From assembly GCA_001657395.1 (NCBI GenBank), contig LYSY01000005.1:248001-312000 (forward strand): a DNA stretch of 64,000 nt, written 5' to 3'. How positions within the stretch are numbered: the stretch's first letter is position 1; each line of letters starts with the position of its first letter. The translations under genes were made by a program, and so were the position numbers. The notes beneath the pieces are model-generated. The model was not told the DNA's origin. It saw nothing but the letters and a program-made list of their open reading frames with translations, and ran no database searches. Positions 1 to 7,683 of this stretch are shown here, one piece after another. The DNA is from Rhodospirillales bacterium BBD 1991-14. GTDB lineage: Bacteria > Pseudomonadota > Alphaproteobacteria > Kiloniellales > Kiloniellaceae.

Positions 1-402
1 GCCGACGAAAGGCGTGGCCTTGAGGTTGCCGTCCAGGTCGTAGCTCCAGGAGTGATAGGGGCAGCGGATCAGTCCTTTGGAGCGCCCCGGGGCGGCGACC
101 AGTTCCAGGCCGCGGTGGCTGCAGACGTTGTGGAAGACCTTCAGGCCGCCCGCGGCATCGCGCAGCATCAGCAGCGGCAGGCCGAGAAGCCGGACCGGGC
201 GCAGGTCGCCGGGCTGCGGGACCCAGCGACCGACACCGATGCAGGTCCAGCCCCGCGCCAGCACCTGGTCGCACTCGACTGCGGCAAAGCTCTCGGAGGT
301 GTAGGCCGCATTGGGCAGGCCCCGCGCCTCCGCAATCGGCAACAGCACCTGCTGCAGCGCTTCGCGCTGCGCCTCGATCTCCCGTGGCAGCCAGCTGCTC
401 AT
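1..402 (-). CDS. Rieske-type aromatic ring-hydroxylating oxygenase alpha subunit (N-terminal part)
   Basis: The gene starts at 402 (ATG, preceded by a GGAGGT ribosome binding site) and runs off the left edge, so only about 134 N-terminal residues are visible. They contain the two halves of a Rieske [2Fe-2S] site: CSHRG (Cys-x-His) near residue 97 and CPYHSW (Cys-x2-His) near residue 117. This spacing is typical of large subunits of ring-hydroxylating dioxygenases and of choline/carnitine-type monooxygenases, which pass electrons from the Rieske cluster to a mononuclear iron in a C-terminal domain that is outside the window. The substrate cannot be told. The MFS gene upstream points the same way, with a repeat-filled gap of about 115 bp between them. 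Confidence 0.85.
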   Translation of the reverse strand, partial: MSSWLPREIEAQREALQQVLLPIAEARGLPNAAYTSESFAAVECDQVLARGWTCIGVGRWVPQPGDLRPVRLLGLPLLMLRDAAGGLKVFHNVCSHRGLELVAAPGRSKGLIRCPYHSWSYDLDGNLKATPFVG

Positions 403-421
403 GGTGACCTCCTTTCCGAGA

Positions 422-506
422 GCCCCTCTGGAGGCTCTGCCCCTCTGGAGGCTCTGCCCTTCTGGGGGCTCTGCCCTTCTGGGGGCTCTGCCCTCCTGGG
501 GACTCT
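422..506. repeat. 17-bp tandem repeat, five copies
   Basis: Five head-to-tail 17-bp units follow the pattern GCCCyTCTGGrGGCTCT, starting at 422, 439, 456, 473 and 490. The first two copies are identical, the next two are identical to each other, and the last has three changes. Each unit holds an imperfect dyad (GCCCCTCTGGAGGC). The array lies just downstream of the MFS stop codon and about 20 bp upstream of the Rieske gene start, so it would be in the leader or promoter region of that gene. Confidence 0.9.
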
Positions 507-517
507 GTCTGAGGAGA

Positions 518-1762
518 TCAGTCTGGCGCGGGAAGGCTGCAGCCGGCGTCCTTAGGAGCGACATTCCTGTCGCTGCCGCGACGACCCCCGGCCCTGTCGC
601 TGCCGCGACGGCGCGCCGCCAGGGCCATCGCTCCGGCCCCCAGCAAAGCGGCAACGGCCATGGCCGCAACGAAGCCATGCGGTTGCCAGAGGTCCAGGGC
701 GATCCCCCCGACGGAAGGCCCGACCATCGCCCCCACCTGATAGGTGATGAGGAAGGCCGCATTGGCGACCGCCAGGTCGTGAACCCGGACCCGCTGGCCG
801 ATGAAGGCAAGCCCCAAGGTATAGAAGCCGATGCCCAGGCCGCCGAGCGTGAACACCGCTGCCGCGCGCAGCCAGGGCTCGGCGATGAGCGGCAGACTGG
901 CGGCCAGCACCGCGAACATCAGAGCCGCGCCGATCAGAACCCGCTGCGCCGATACGCGGTCGGCCAACCAGCCCACGACGAACTGCAAGGCGATGCCGCC
1001 GACCATAAAGAGCGTCAGCAGGTGGAGCGCCTCGGTCTCGGACATACCGGACTGCAGCGCGTAGACCGGCAGCAAGGCAAAATGCCCCATCTCCAGCAGG
1101 CCGCCGACGACGCCCGCCACCATGGCGATGGGCGCCAGCAGGAAAGCCCCCGTGACGCCGGTTTCCGGATGTTCCGGCATCTGCGGTGCCAGATGTGCAG
1201 CGGCCACGATGGGCACCACGGCCAAGAGGATCCCGCCTGCCGCGATCAGGAACGGGAGCCATCCGTCGATCCCTATGGTCTCCAGGATGAAGGGGCCGGC
1301 GGCAAAGCCGGCGAAGAGCACGATGGCATAAAGCGCGATCATGCGACCGCGCGTCTTGTCGCTGGCAACCGTGTTGATCCATGTCTCGCCAACCAGCCAG
1401 GGCAGCGCGATGCCGGCGCCCATAATGGCGCGCAGCACAAGCCAGGCTTCCGGCGAAGGGAAGACCGGCATCAGCAGGAAGCCGCCGCCGACCAGCACAC
1501 AACCCAGCGCCATAGCCCGGATCGTCCCAAGGGCGCCCACCAACTTCGGGAAGAACGGCAGACAGAGCAGGATGGCAAGGGCGGGCGCACTGCCGACCAG
1601 CCCGGTGTACCAACTCGGCGTGCCCCAGCTTTCGAAGGTCAGCGCCGTGATCGGGTAGCCGATGCCATAGGAGATGCCGACGCCCACTGTCGAGGCAATG
1701 ACGGCCGCAAGGCTGAGGACGCGCTGGCGTGGCGACAGGTTCTCCGGTGCAACGGACGGCAT
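518..1762 (-). CDS. MFS transporter (YcaD/YfkF-like)
   Basis: This encodes a hydrophobic protein of about 414 residues with roughly twelve membrane segments, as expected for a major facilitator superfamily permease. The loop between helices 8 and 9 carries GWLADRVSAQRVL, a form of the MFS signature. The ATG at 1762 is preferred to an upstream ATG at 1789 because GGAGGA lies 8 bases before it. The tail is basic and holds a duplicated GSDR motif, coded by a repeated stretch (567-583 and 593-609). It is transcribed away from a TetR gene with two operator palindromes in between, so TetR-repressed export of a toxic compound is likely. The substrate is unknown. Confidence 0.85.
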   Translation of the reverse strand: MPSVAPENLSPRQRVLSLAAVIASTVGVGISYGIGYPITALTFESWGTPSWYTGLVGSAPALAILLCLPFFPKLVGALGTIRAMALGCVLVGGGFLLMPVFPSPEAWLVLRAIMGAGIALPWLVGETWINTVASDKTRGRMIALYAIVLFAGFAAGPFILETIGIDGWLPFLIAAGGILLAVVPIVAAAHLAPQMPEHPETGVTGAFLLAPIAMVAGVVGGLLEMGHFALLPVYALQSGMSETEALHLLTLFMVGGIALQFVVGWLADRVSAQRVLIGAALMFAVLAASLPLIAEPWLRAAAVFTLGGLGIGFYTLGLAFIGQRVRVHDLAVANAAFLITYQVGAMVGPSVGGIALDLWQPHGFVAAMAVAALLGAGAMALAARRRGSDRAGGRRGSDRNVAPKDAGCSLPAPD

Positions 1763-1825
1763 CTCGATCTTCCTCCGGGTCAGCGTCATGGGACAGCCAC
1801 AGGGCAGCCCTTGGCAAGTGCGTTG

Positions 1826-1861
1826 ATCTCTACGCTGTAGAGATATATTCTACGGCGTAGA
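1826..1861. promoter_or_regulatory. Two TetR-type operator palindromes
   Basis: Between the divergent MFS and TetR genes lie two related palindromes: ATCTCTACGCTGTAGAGAT at 1826-1844 (perfect arms around GCT) and TCTACGGCGTAGA at 1849-1861. Both contain the half-sites CTAC and GTAG with the same spacing. They end about 21 bp before the TetR start codon and overlap where the promoters of both genes should be. By analogy with divergent TetR/efflux pairs, the neighbouring regulator probably binds both and represses both genes. Confidence 0.8.
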
Positions 1862-1882
1862 GACTTCAAGAACGGAGTTGCC

Positions 1883-2587
1883 TTGCCAAAGAAAGATCCG
1901 CGCCCCGGTCCACGCGGACTGTCCGTGGAGGAGATTGTCCGCGCCGCTGTGGCCTTGCAGGAAGCGGAAGGGGAACGCGGCTTCAGCCTGCGCAAGCTGG
2001 GGGCGAAGCTCGGCTGCGATCCGATGGCGGTGCTCTACCACTTCGGCTCCAAGACCGGGCTCGAACGGGCGATGGCGGATCTGCTGAATGCGGAATTGCG
2101 GCCCGTCGACCCGGAGCTGCCCTGGCGCGACCGCCTGGCCGACCTCGCCCGGCAGTACCGCGACCTGGCGCTGCGCTATCCGGAGACTTTTCCGCTGCTG
2201 AACCGCTTCTGGGTCACCGGTCCGGCCGACTACCGCCATGCCGAGGCGATCTATCAGGCGCTTGAAGACGCAGGACTGGAGGACGCGCAGCTCGCGCAGA
2301 TCTGCTGCGGCCTCTATGCCAGCCTCCTGGGGCTCGCCGCTGCGGAGCTGGGTGGATTGCTGCAGCCGGCGACGGCAGAGAACCTGACCGAGGTCAAGGC
2401 CCTGCCGCCGGAGGACTTTCCGGTGACCAGTCGCCTGCTTCCCCTCTACCGCAAGCAGCGGCCCGGCGGAATCTACGAGACCATGCTCCAGACACTGCTC
2501 GACGGTATCGAGCGGCAGGTGCCGGACCGCAGTTCCGGCGGCCACAAGCCGCGACGGAAAAAAAGAGCGCCGGGGCGAAGCACCTGA
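1883..2587 (+). CDS. TetR/AcrR family transcriptional regulator
   Basis: A 234-residue protein with an N-terminal helix-turn-helix: VEEIVRAAVALQEAEGE, then FSLRKLGAKLGCDPMAVLYHF at about residues 34-54, the usual TetR_N pattern ending in YHFGSK. The rest is a helical ligand-binding domain resembling TetR C-terminal family domains. The start is TTG at 1883 with a GGAG five bases upstream; no ATG fits. The C terminus is very basic (KPRRKKRAPGR). It is divergent from the MFS transporter, and the operator pair lies directly upstream, which suggests autoregulation. Confidence 0.88.
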   Translation: MPKKDPRPGPRGLSVEEIVRAAVALQEAEGERGFSLRKLGAKLGCDPMAVLYHFGSKTGLERAMADLLNAELRPVDPELPWRDRLADLARQYRDLALRYPETFPLLNRFWVTGPADYRHAEAIYQALEDAGLEDAQLAQICCGLYASLLGLAAAELGGLLQPATAENLTEVKALPPEDFPVTSRLLPLYRKQRPGGIYETMLQTLLDGIERQVPDRSSGGHKPRRKKRAPGRST

Positions 2588-2698
2588 CGAACGCATCTGT
2601 GGAAGAGCACAACCAGAAATCGCAAATCCGCTTCTAAATTCAAGTTTCCTCTATCGGACCGCGCCCGCCGCTCCTATCTTGCGCGGCTGGCCATCACG

Positions 2699-3673
2699 TT
2701 GGATCGGAGGAACGGAGAGCTGAAAGCTTTGGTGCTTGAAGGCAGGCGGCAAGTGTCCGTGCTGGAAGTCGAGCCACCCGCGGCGGAGCCGAACGCGGTC
2801 GTCATCGACGTTGCTGTCGCCGGAGTCGGCGGAAGCGAGTACCTGGGATACAACAACCCGGGCATACGAAATCTGCCGAACATCATGGGACATGGTTTCG
2901 CCGGCACAACGGCAGAAGGCCGGCGGGTCGCGGTCAATCCCCTGCGAAGCTGTGGCACTTGCGAATACTGCCGGCGCGAACTCCATCAGCTTTGCGATGA
3001 CTGGCATCTGATCGGAGTCCAGTCGGACGGCGGCTTTGCTCAGCAGGTCGCGGTGCCTGAAGCGGCCATGGTGGCGCTTCCGGACCACCTGAGCTGGGAA
3101 CAGGCCGCCTTTGTGGAGCCCTTCGCCAACGCCGTAAACGCCTGGGAGCTGTCCGGCGCAGATGCCGGCTGCTCGGTCGCGGTCCTCGGTGCCGGAGGTC
3201 TGGGCCTGGGGCTGGTCGCCTGCGCTGCCGGCGCCGGCTGCGCGCAGATCGCTGTCAGCGATCTCTCCCGGACCCGCCTCGACGCGGCTGCCGAACTCGG
3301 TGCAACGGCCTGCGGAAACGACACCGAGGCACACCCGGGGGGCAGCTACGATGTTGTTTTCGACACGGTCGGTTCGGCCGACTCACGGCGGCAGGCGATT
3401 GAACTCACCCGTAAAGCCGGGACCTGTGTCCTGATGGGCTTCGCCGCGCCCGACCTGGAAGCCAACGCCGGGGCCTTCATAAGAAGCCAGCGGCGGCTCC
3501 TTGGCGCCTTTGTCTATTCGATGACGCAGTTCCAGACGGCGGTCGGCCTGGCGGGGCGCTGCAAAGCCGACTGGGTGGCGAACCTTTCGTTCGCGGAGGT
3601 GGAGCCGCTGCTTCAGCGCTATCTGGAGGGCGACTTCTCCACCGTCAAGGCCGCCCTGCGGCCCAACGGCTAG
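2699..3673 (+). CDS. Zinc-type alcohol dehydrogenase-like protein (MDR superfamily)
   Basis: A medium-chain dehydrogenase/reductase of about 320 residues. The structural zinc loop is intact (CGTCEYCRRELHQLC) and a Rossmann motif VLGAGGLGLGL is present near residue 160. At the catalytic zinc site the usual GICGSD is GVGGSE and the usual GHE is GHG, so the first Cys ligand and the Glu are missing. The start is uncertain. TTG at 2699 precedes the GGAGG at 2706-2710, so translation may begin at CTG 2720 (giving the common opening KALVLEG) or the TTG/GTG that follow. Oxidoreductase activity on a polyol or alcohol is a family-level inference. Confidence 0.8.
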   Translation: MDRRNGELKALVLEGRRQVSVLEVEPPAAEPNAVVIDVAVAGVGGSEYLGYNNPGIRNLPNIMGHGFAGTTAEGRRVAVNPLRSCGTCEYCRRELHQLCDDWHLIGVQSDGGFAQQVAVPEAAMVALPDHLSWEQAAFVEPFANAVNAWELSGADAGCSVAVLGAGGLGLGLVACAAGAGCAQIAVSDLSRTRLDAAAELGATACGNDTEAHPGGSYDVVFDTVGSADSRRQAIELTRKAGTCVLMGFAAPDLEANAGAFIRSQRRLLGAFVYSMTQFQTAVGLAGRCKADWVANLSFAEVEPLLQRYLEGDFSTVKAALRPNG

Positions 3674-3686
3674 CTCCGACCAAAGG

Positions 3687-4472
3687 CTACGCAGGCGATG
3701 CGGCTGCCACCTGTCCTTCCAGGTGGGCGACCAGGTCCGCCGGCAGCGACAGCCGGCTCGCCAGCGCTTCCAGATAGGCCTGTTCCATCGGATGGTCCGG
3801 ATCGATGGCGAGGCGCGAGGCCAGGTAGAGCTCGGTCGCCTGCTCCGGACCCTGGGCCAGACCGGCGATGTCCTGCAGGCTCGGCGGTTCGGCCAGCGCA
3901 TCGAAGACGAAGGCCTTCTCCTCGGCATCCAGCGGCAGTTCGCCCACGCGCTCGAAGATCGATTTCTGCTCGTCGGGGTCGATATGACCGTCGGCGTTGG
4001 CAGCGGCGATCATCGCCATCACCAGCGCCAGTTCGAAAGGCTTTCCGTCGCTGGCCGGTGCGGCTTCGGGATGGAACTTCGATCCTGCCGGCGGCGGGGC
4101 GCTGGCAAAGCCGGCTGCGTCCGGTGCAGGCTGATAGGCCACCTGCCCCGCAGTGCCGGCCCCGGGCGCCTGCGGCGGAACCTGCTGGGGCGCCTGCTTG
4201 CCGTCCTGCCAGTTCTGGTAGGCGCGGTAGGCCAGCGCACCGAGCGCGGCCGCGCCGCCGTAACCGACAACGCCACCGGCCAGTTTCCCAACTTTTTTGC
4301 GTGCTTTCTTGTTGCCGATCAGAACGCCCAGCAGGCCGCCTGCCGCCAGGCCACCGGCCACACCGCCGAGACCGCTGTTGGCCAGCTTGCCCTTGGCGTT
4401 CTGGACCGCCCCGCCTGCGGCACCGGCCGCATTGGGTCCGAGAAACTGCTCCAGAAGACTTTGGGGATTCAT
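3687..4472 (-). CDS. DUF533 / TerB-like protein (YebE family)
   Basis: A 261-residue protein. The N-terminal half has a Gly/Ala-rich hydrophobic stretch (GGVAGGLAAGGLLGVLIG and GGVVGYGGAAALGALAYRAY, about residues 35-85) and a Pro/Gln linker. The C-terminal half is a TerB-like helical domain containing ALVMAMIAAANADGHIDPDEQ, with the acidic DGHIDPDE loop typical of the fold. Such YebE-type proteins are inner-membrane associated and have no proven function. A GAGAGG ribosome site precedes the ATG. It is convergent with the dehydrogenase gene, whose stop is 13 bp away. Confidence 0.85.
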   Translation of the reverse strand: MNPQSLLEQFLGPNAAGAAGGAVQNAKGKLANSGLGGVAGGLAAGGLLGVLIGNKKARKKVGKLAGGVVGYGGAAALGALAYRAYQNWQDGKQAPQQVPPQAPGAGTAGQVAYQPAPDAAGFASAPPPAGSKFHPEAAPASDGKPFELALVMAMIAAANADGHIDPDEQKSIFERVGELPLDAEEKAFVFDALAEPPSLQDIAGLAQGPEQATELYLASRLAIDPDHPMEQAYLEALASRLSLPADLVAHLEGQVAAASPA

Positions 4473-4577
4473 GCTCTACCTCTCGTTATACCCGTCCGTT
4501 AGATAGGAAGGGCAACTCCCAAAGGCAAACAGAACCGTCTGTTGGGCCGCTTTCTAAAGACGTTGGTTAACCAAAGC

Positions 4578-7004
4578 CTAAGGCACGGCGCGGAGGTAGC
4601 GGATCGGACGGCCGGCGGAGGCGGCGTTGGCGGCTGCAACGATGGCGGCGGTGTCGATGCGGTGATGGGCGTAGAGGTCGCCGACCGTGCCGGTCTGGCC
4701 GAAGTGCTCGACTCCCAGCGCCTGGACCCGGTGGCCCTGCACGGCGCCCAGCCAGGAGAGGGTCGTCGGATGGCCGTCCAGGACGGTCACGAGGCCTGTG
4801 TCCCGGTCGAGCGGCGCCAGCAGGATCTCGATGTGACAGCGGGCGTCCCGCCGCCCCTCCTGCCGCGCCCGCTCCGCCGCATGCCAACCGGCACTGAGGC
4901 GGTCGGCCGAGGTCACCGCCAGCACGCCGACATCACGCCGGTCCTCGCCGATCAGGCCCGCGGCCGCGATGGCTTCGGCCGCCACAGCACCCTGGTAGGC
5001 GATCACCACCTCGCAGTTGGGTCCGGGGCGGCGCAGCCAGTAGGCGCCATTGATGATGTCCTGCGCCAGAGCCTCGTCGAGCGCCCGCTTCGGCTGTTCC
5101 AGCGGCCGGGTCGAGAGGCGCAGGTAGACAGAGCCGCCTTTTTCGTCGCGCAGCCAGGGGCCGGAGGGCTCTCCCTTCCCGTCCCGCTGCATGTAGTCGA
5201 AGGACCAGGTCATGATCGCCGCCAATTCGTCGACGAAGGCCGGCTCGAAGGCTGCGAGGCCGTCCTGCGCCAAACCGATGAGCGGCGTGCCGACGGACTG
5301 GTGGGCACCGCCTTCCGGCGCCAGGGTGACTCCCGACGGCGTGGCCACCAGCAGGAAGCGGGCGTCCTGGTAGCAGGCATAGTTCAGCGCATCGAGGCCC
5401 CGCTGGATGAAGGGATCGTAGAGCGTGCCGATGGGCAGCAGCCGTTCACCGAAAAGGGAATGCGAGAGCCCCAGCGCGCCGAGAAGCAGAAAGAGGTTCA
5501 TCTCGGCAATGCCGAGTTCGATGTGCTGACCTTCCGGGCCCATGATCCACTTCTGCGCCGAAGGCACCTTCTCGTCGCGGAAGGTGTCGCCGAGCGGCGT
5601 GCGGTTGAAGAGGCCGCGGCGGTTCACCCAGCCGCCGAGGTTGGTCGATACCGTCACATCGGGCGAGGTGGTGACGATGCGCCGGGCCAGGGGCGAGTCC
5701 TCCCGCGCCAGCTCGTTGAGGATCTTGCCGAAGCCCTCCTGGGTCGACATCACCTCCCCCGCCGGTGCCGGCAACGGCGTGACCGGCACCGCCGCGGCCT
5801 GGTAACGGCGCCGGCCCTTGGCATTGAAGGGCACGGCCTTCAGAAAGGCTTCCGCCTCTTCGCGGGGGGCGGCCAGCGCTTCGAACGGTTCCCACTCCTG
5901 ACCCTCGCGAACGCCGAGGCCGCCGCGGTAGGCCGCCATCTGGTCGGGGGTCATCAGGCCGGCGTGGTTGTCCTTGTGGCCGGCCAGCGGCAGGCCATAG
6001 CCCTTCACCGTATAGGCGATGAAGCAGACCGGGCGGTCGTGGTCGACGGCTTCGAAAGCCTCCAGCACCGCCGGCAGGTCATGGCCGCCCAGGTTGGTCA
6101 TCAGCCGCGCCAGCTCGTCGTCGCTGCGCGCCTCGATGAGCGCCGTCAGCGGCCCCTGATCGCCGAGGTCGTCCATCAGGCGCTTGCGCCAGGCCGCCCC
6201 GCCCTGAAAGGTCAGCGCCGAGTAGAGCTGGTTGGGGCAGCGGTCGATCCAGTCGCGCAGCGCCTCACCACCGGGCTCCTCGAAGGCCGCCTGCAGCAGG
6301 TGGCCGTACTTGATCGTCACCACCTCCCAGCCCATGGAGCGGAACAGCTTGTCGAACTGGCCGTAAAGGCCCTCACGCGCCACCGCGTCCAGGCTCTGGC
6401 GGTTGTAGTCAATGACCCACCAGGTGTTGCGCAGGCCGTGCTTCCAGCCCTCCATCAGGGCTTCATAGATGTTGCCTTCGTCCAGCTCGGCATCGCCCAC
6501 CAGCGCCACCATGCGCCCCTCAGGTGCCGTCTTCGCGCCGGCGGACCAGCCCTTCAGGCGCACGTAGTCCTGCACCATGCTGGCGAAGGAGGTGATGGCG
6601 ACACCGAGGCCGACCGAGCCGGTGGAGAAGTCCACATCGTCGCTGTCCTTGGTGCGCGAGGGATAGGACTGCGCGCCGCCGAAGCCGCGGAAGCTTTCGA
6701 GATTCTCCCGGCTCTGATTGCCCAGCAGATACTGGATGGCGTGGAAAACCGGGCTGGCATGGGGCTTCACCGCCACCCGGTCCTCGGGCCGCAGCACATG
6801 GAAATAGAGCGCCGTCATGAGAGTGACCAGCGAGGCGCTGGACGCCTGATGGCCGCCCACCTTCAGCCCGTCGGTCTTGGGGCGCAGGTGGTTGGCGTTG
6901 TGGATCATCCAGGAGGACAGCCAGAGCACCTTCTGCTCCAGCGCCTCCAGCATCTTCAGGGTATGGGAGTCCGTCATCGGTATCACTCGACTCTCGGCCT
7001 TCAC
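4578..7004 (-). CDS. AceE-type thiamine-diphosphate enzyme (transketolase-like / 2-oxoacid dehydrogenase E1 homologue)
   Basis: An 808-residue protein with the layout of homodimeric pyruvate dehydrogenase E1 and transketolase: N-terminal ThDP domain, central pyrimidine-binding domain and C-terminal transketolase domain. The ThDP/Mg motif is GDAELDEGNIYEAL at about residues 170-183, ending in DYNRQSLD (199-206); Ala replaces the third residue of the common GDG. FSTGSVGLG near residue 126 matches the transketolase active-site region. No E2 or E3 gene is nearby, so assignment to the pyruvate complex is not secure. The start may be GTG 7004 or ATG 6977. It is divergent from an Lrp-type regulator. 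Confidence 0.75.
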   Translation of the reverse strand: MKAESRVIPMTDSHTLKMLEALEQKVLWLSSWMIHNANHLRPKTDGLKVGGHQASSASLVTLMTALYFHVLRPEDRVAVKPHASPVFHAIQYLLGNQSRENLESFRGFGGAQSYPSRTKDSDDVDFSTGSVGLGVAITSFASMVQDYVRLKGWSAGAKTAPEGRMVALVGDAELDEGNIYEALMEGWKHGLRNTWWVIDYNRQSLDAVAREGLYGQFDKLFRSMGWEVVTIKYGHLLQAAFEEPGGEALRDWIDRCPNQLYSALTFQGGAAWRKRLMDDLGDQGPLTALIEARSDDELARLMTNLGGHDLPAVLEAFEAVDHDRPVCFIAYTVKGYGLPLAGHKDNHAGLMTPDQMAAYRGGLGVREGQEWEPFEALAAPREEAEAFLKAVPFNAKGRRRYQAAAVPVTPLPAPAGEVMSTQEGFGKILNELAREDSPLARRIVTTSPDVTVSTNLGGWVNRRGLFNRTPLGDTFRDEKVPSAQKWIMGPEGQHIELGIAEMNLFLLLGALGLSHSLFGERLLPIGTLYDPFIQRGLDALNYACYQDARFLLVATPSGVTLAPEGGAHQSVGTPLIGLAQDGLAAFEPAFVDELAAIMTWSFDYMQRDGKGEPSGPWLRDEKGGSVYLRLSTRPLEQPKRALDEALAQDIINGAYWLRRPGPNCEVVIAYQGAVAAEAIAAAGLIGEDRRDVGVLAVTSADRLSAGWHAAERARQEGRRDARCHIEILLAPLDRDTGLVTVLDGHPTTLSWLGAVQGHRVQALGVEHFGQTGTVGDLYAHHRIDTAAIVAAANAASAGRPIRYLRAVP

Positions 7005-7044
7005 AAGGAAGCGGCGCGGAGCGGCAGCTTACGCCAAAGGGCCC

Positions 7045-7130
7045 TGGCATGACATGCCAAAGGCGCCGCAAGTTTCGCCAACTCTGACACATTTGCATCG
7101 CCAGGAAGCTATTCTTGGCATATCCTGCCA
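7045..7130. promoter_or_regulatory. Paired TGGCA/TGCCA dyads, candidate Lrp-family binding sites
   Basis: The gap between the divergent AceE-like and Lrp genes holds a perfect 15-bp palindrome TGGCATGACATGCCA (7045-7059) and a second site TGGCATATCCTGCCA (7116-7130) with the same TGGCA-N5-TGCCA arms. The second ends 3 bp before the Lrp start codon. Their centres are 71 bp apart, close to seven helical turns. Binding by the neighbouring Lrp/AsnC protein, with autoregulation and control of the enzyme gene, is inferred. Confidence 0.65.
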
Positions 7131-7133
7131 GTC

Positions 7134-7628
7134 ATGGACCTCGATACCATCGATCGCAAGATCCTGACCGCCTTGCAGGCCGACGGCCGGCTCAGCAACG
7201 TCGACCTGGCGGAGAAGATCGGTCTCTCCCCCTCGCCCTGCCTGCGGCGGGTGCGCCTTCTGGAGGAAGCGGGCATCATCGACCGCTATGTCGCGCTGGT
7301 CGCGCAGCACGCCGTCGGCCTGCCGGTCTCGGTCTTCATCTCCATCAAGCTGGAGCGCCAGCAGGAGGAGGATCTGGACCGCTTCGAAGCGGAGGTCAGC
7401 GCCTACCCCGAAGTCTTGGAATGCTACCTCATGACCGGCACACAGGACTATCTGCTGCGCGTGGTGGTGGCCGACCTCGCGGCCTACGAGCGCTTCCTCA
7501 AGACCAAGCTGACGCGCGTCGGCAACGTCGCCTCCATCGAGTCCAGCTTCGCGCTCAAGCAGGTGAAGTACACCAACGTCCTCCCGCTTGATGGGGCGCC
7601 CATTGACCCGGCACAAGCCCGCGGATAG
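7134..7628 (+). CDS. Lrp/AsnC family transcriptional regulator
   Basis: A 164-residue protein with the family order: winged helix-turn-helix at the N terminus (LDTIDRKILTALQADGRLSNVDLAEKIGLSPSPCLRRVRLLEEAGII) and a C-terminal RAM ligand-binding domain with VLECYLMTGTQDYLLRVVV. Such proteins sense amino acids or related metabolites as octamers. It is divergent from the AceE-like gene and followed by an ABC importer, so it may control both. Translation starts at ATG 7134, inside the promoter-proximal dyad region. Confidence 0.9.
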   Translation: MDLDTIDRKILTALQADGRLSNVDLAEKIGLSPSPCLRRVRLLEEAGIIDRYVALVAQHAVGLPVSVFISIKLERQQEEDLDRFEAEVSAYPEVLECYLMTGTQDYLLRVVVADLAAYERFLKTKLTRVGNVASIESSFALKQVKYTNVLPLDGAPIDPAQARG

Positions 7629-7683
7629 CGTGCAGGCCTTCAAAGAATACACAAAGAATGCTTTCGGGGAGGACAGAACCATC

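Noticed and set aside
4542-7052. Plus-strand open frame of about 836 codons
   Set aside because: Antisense to the AceE-like gene, which shows clear enzyme motifs; the plus-strand product does not.
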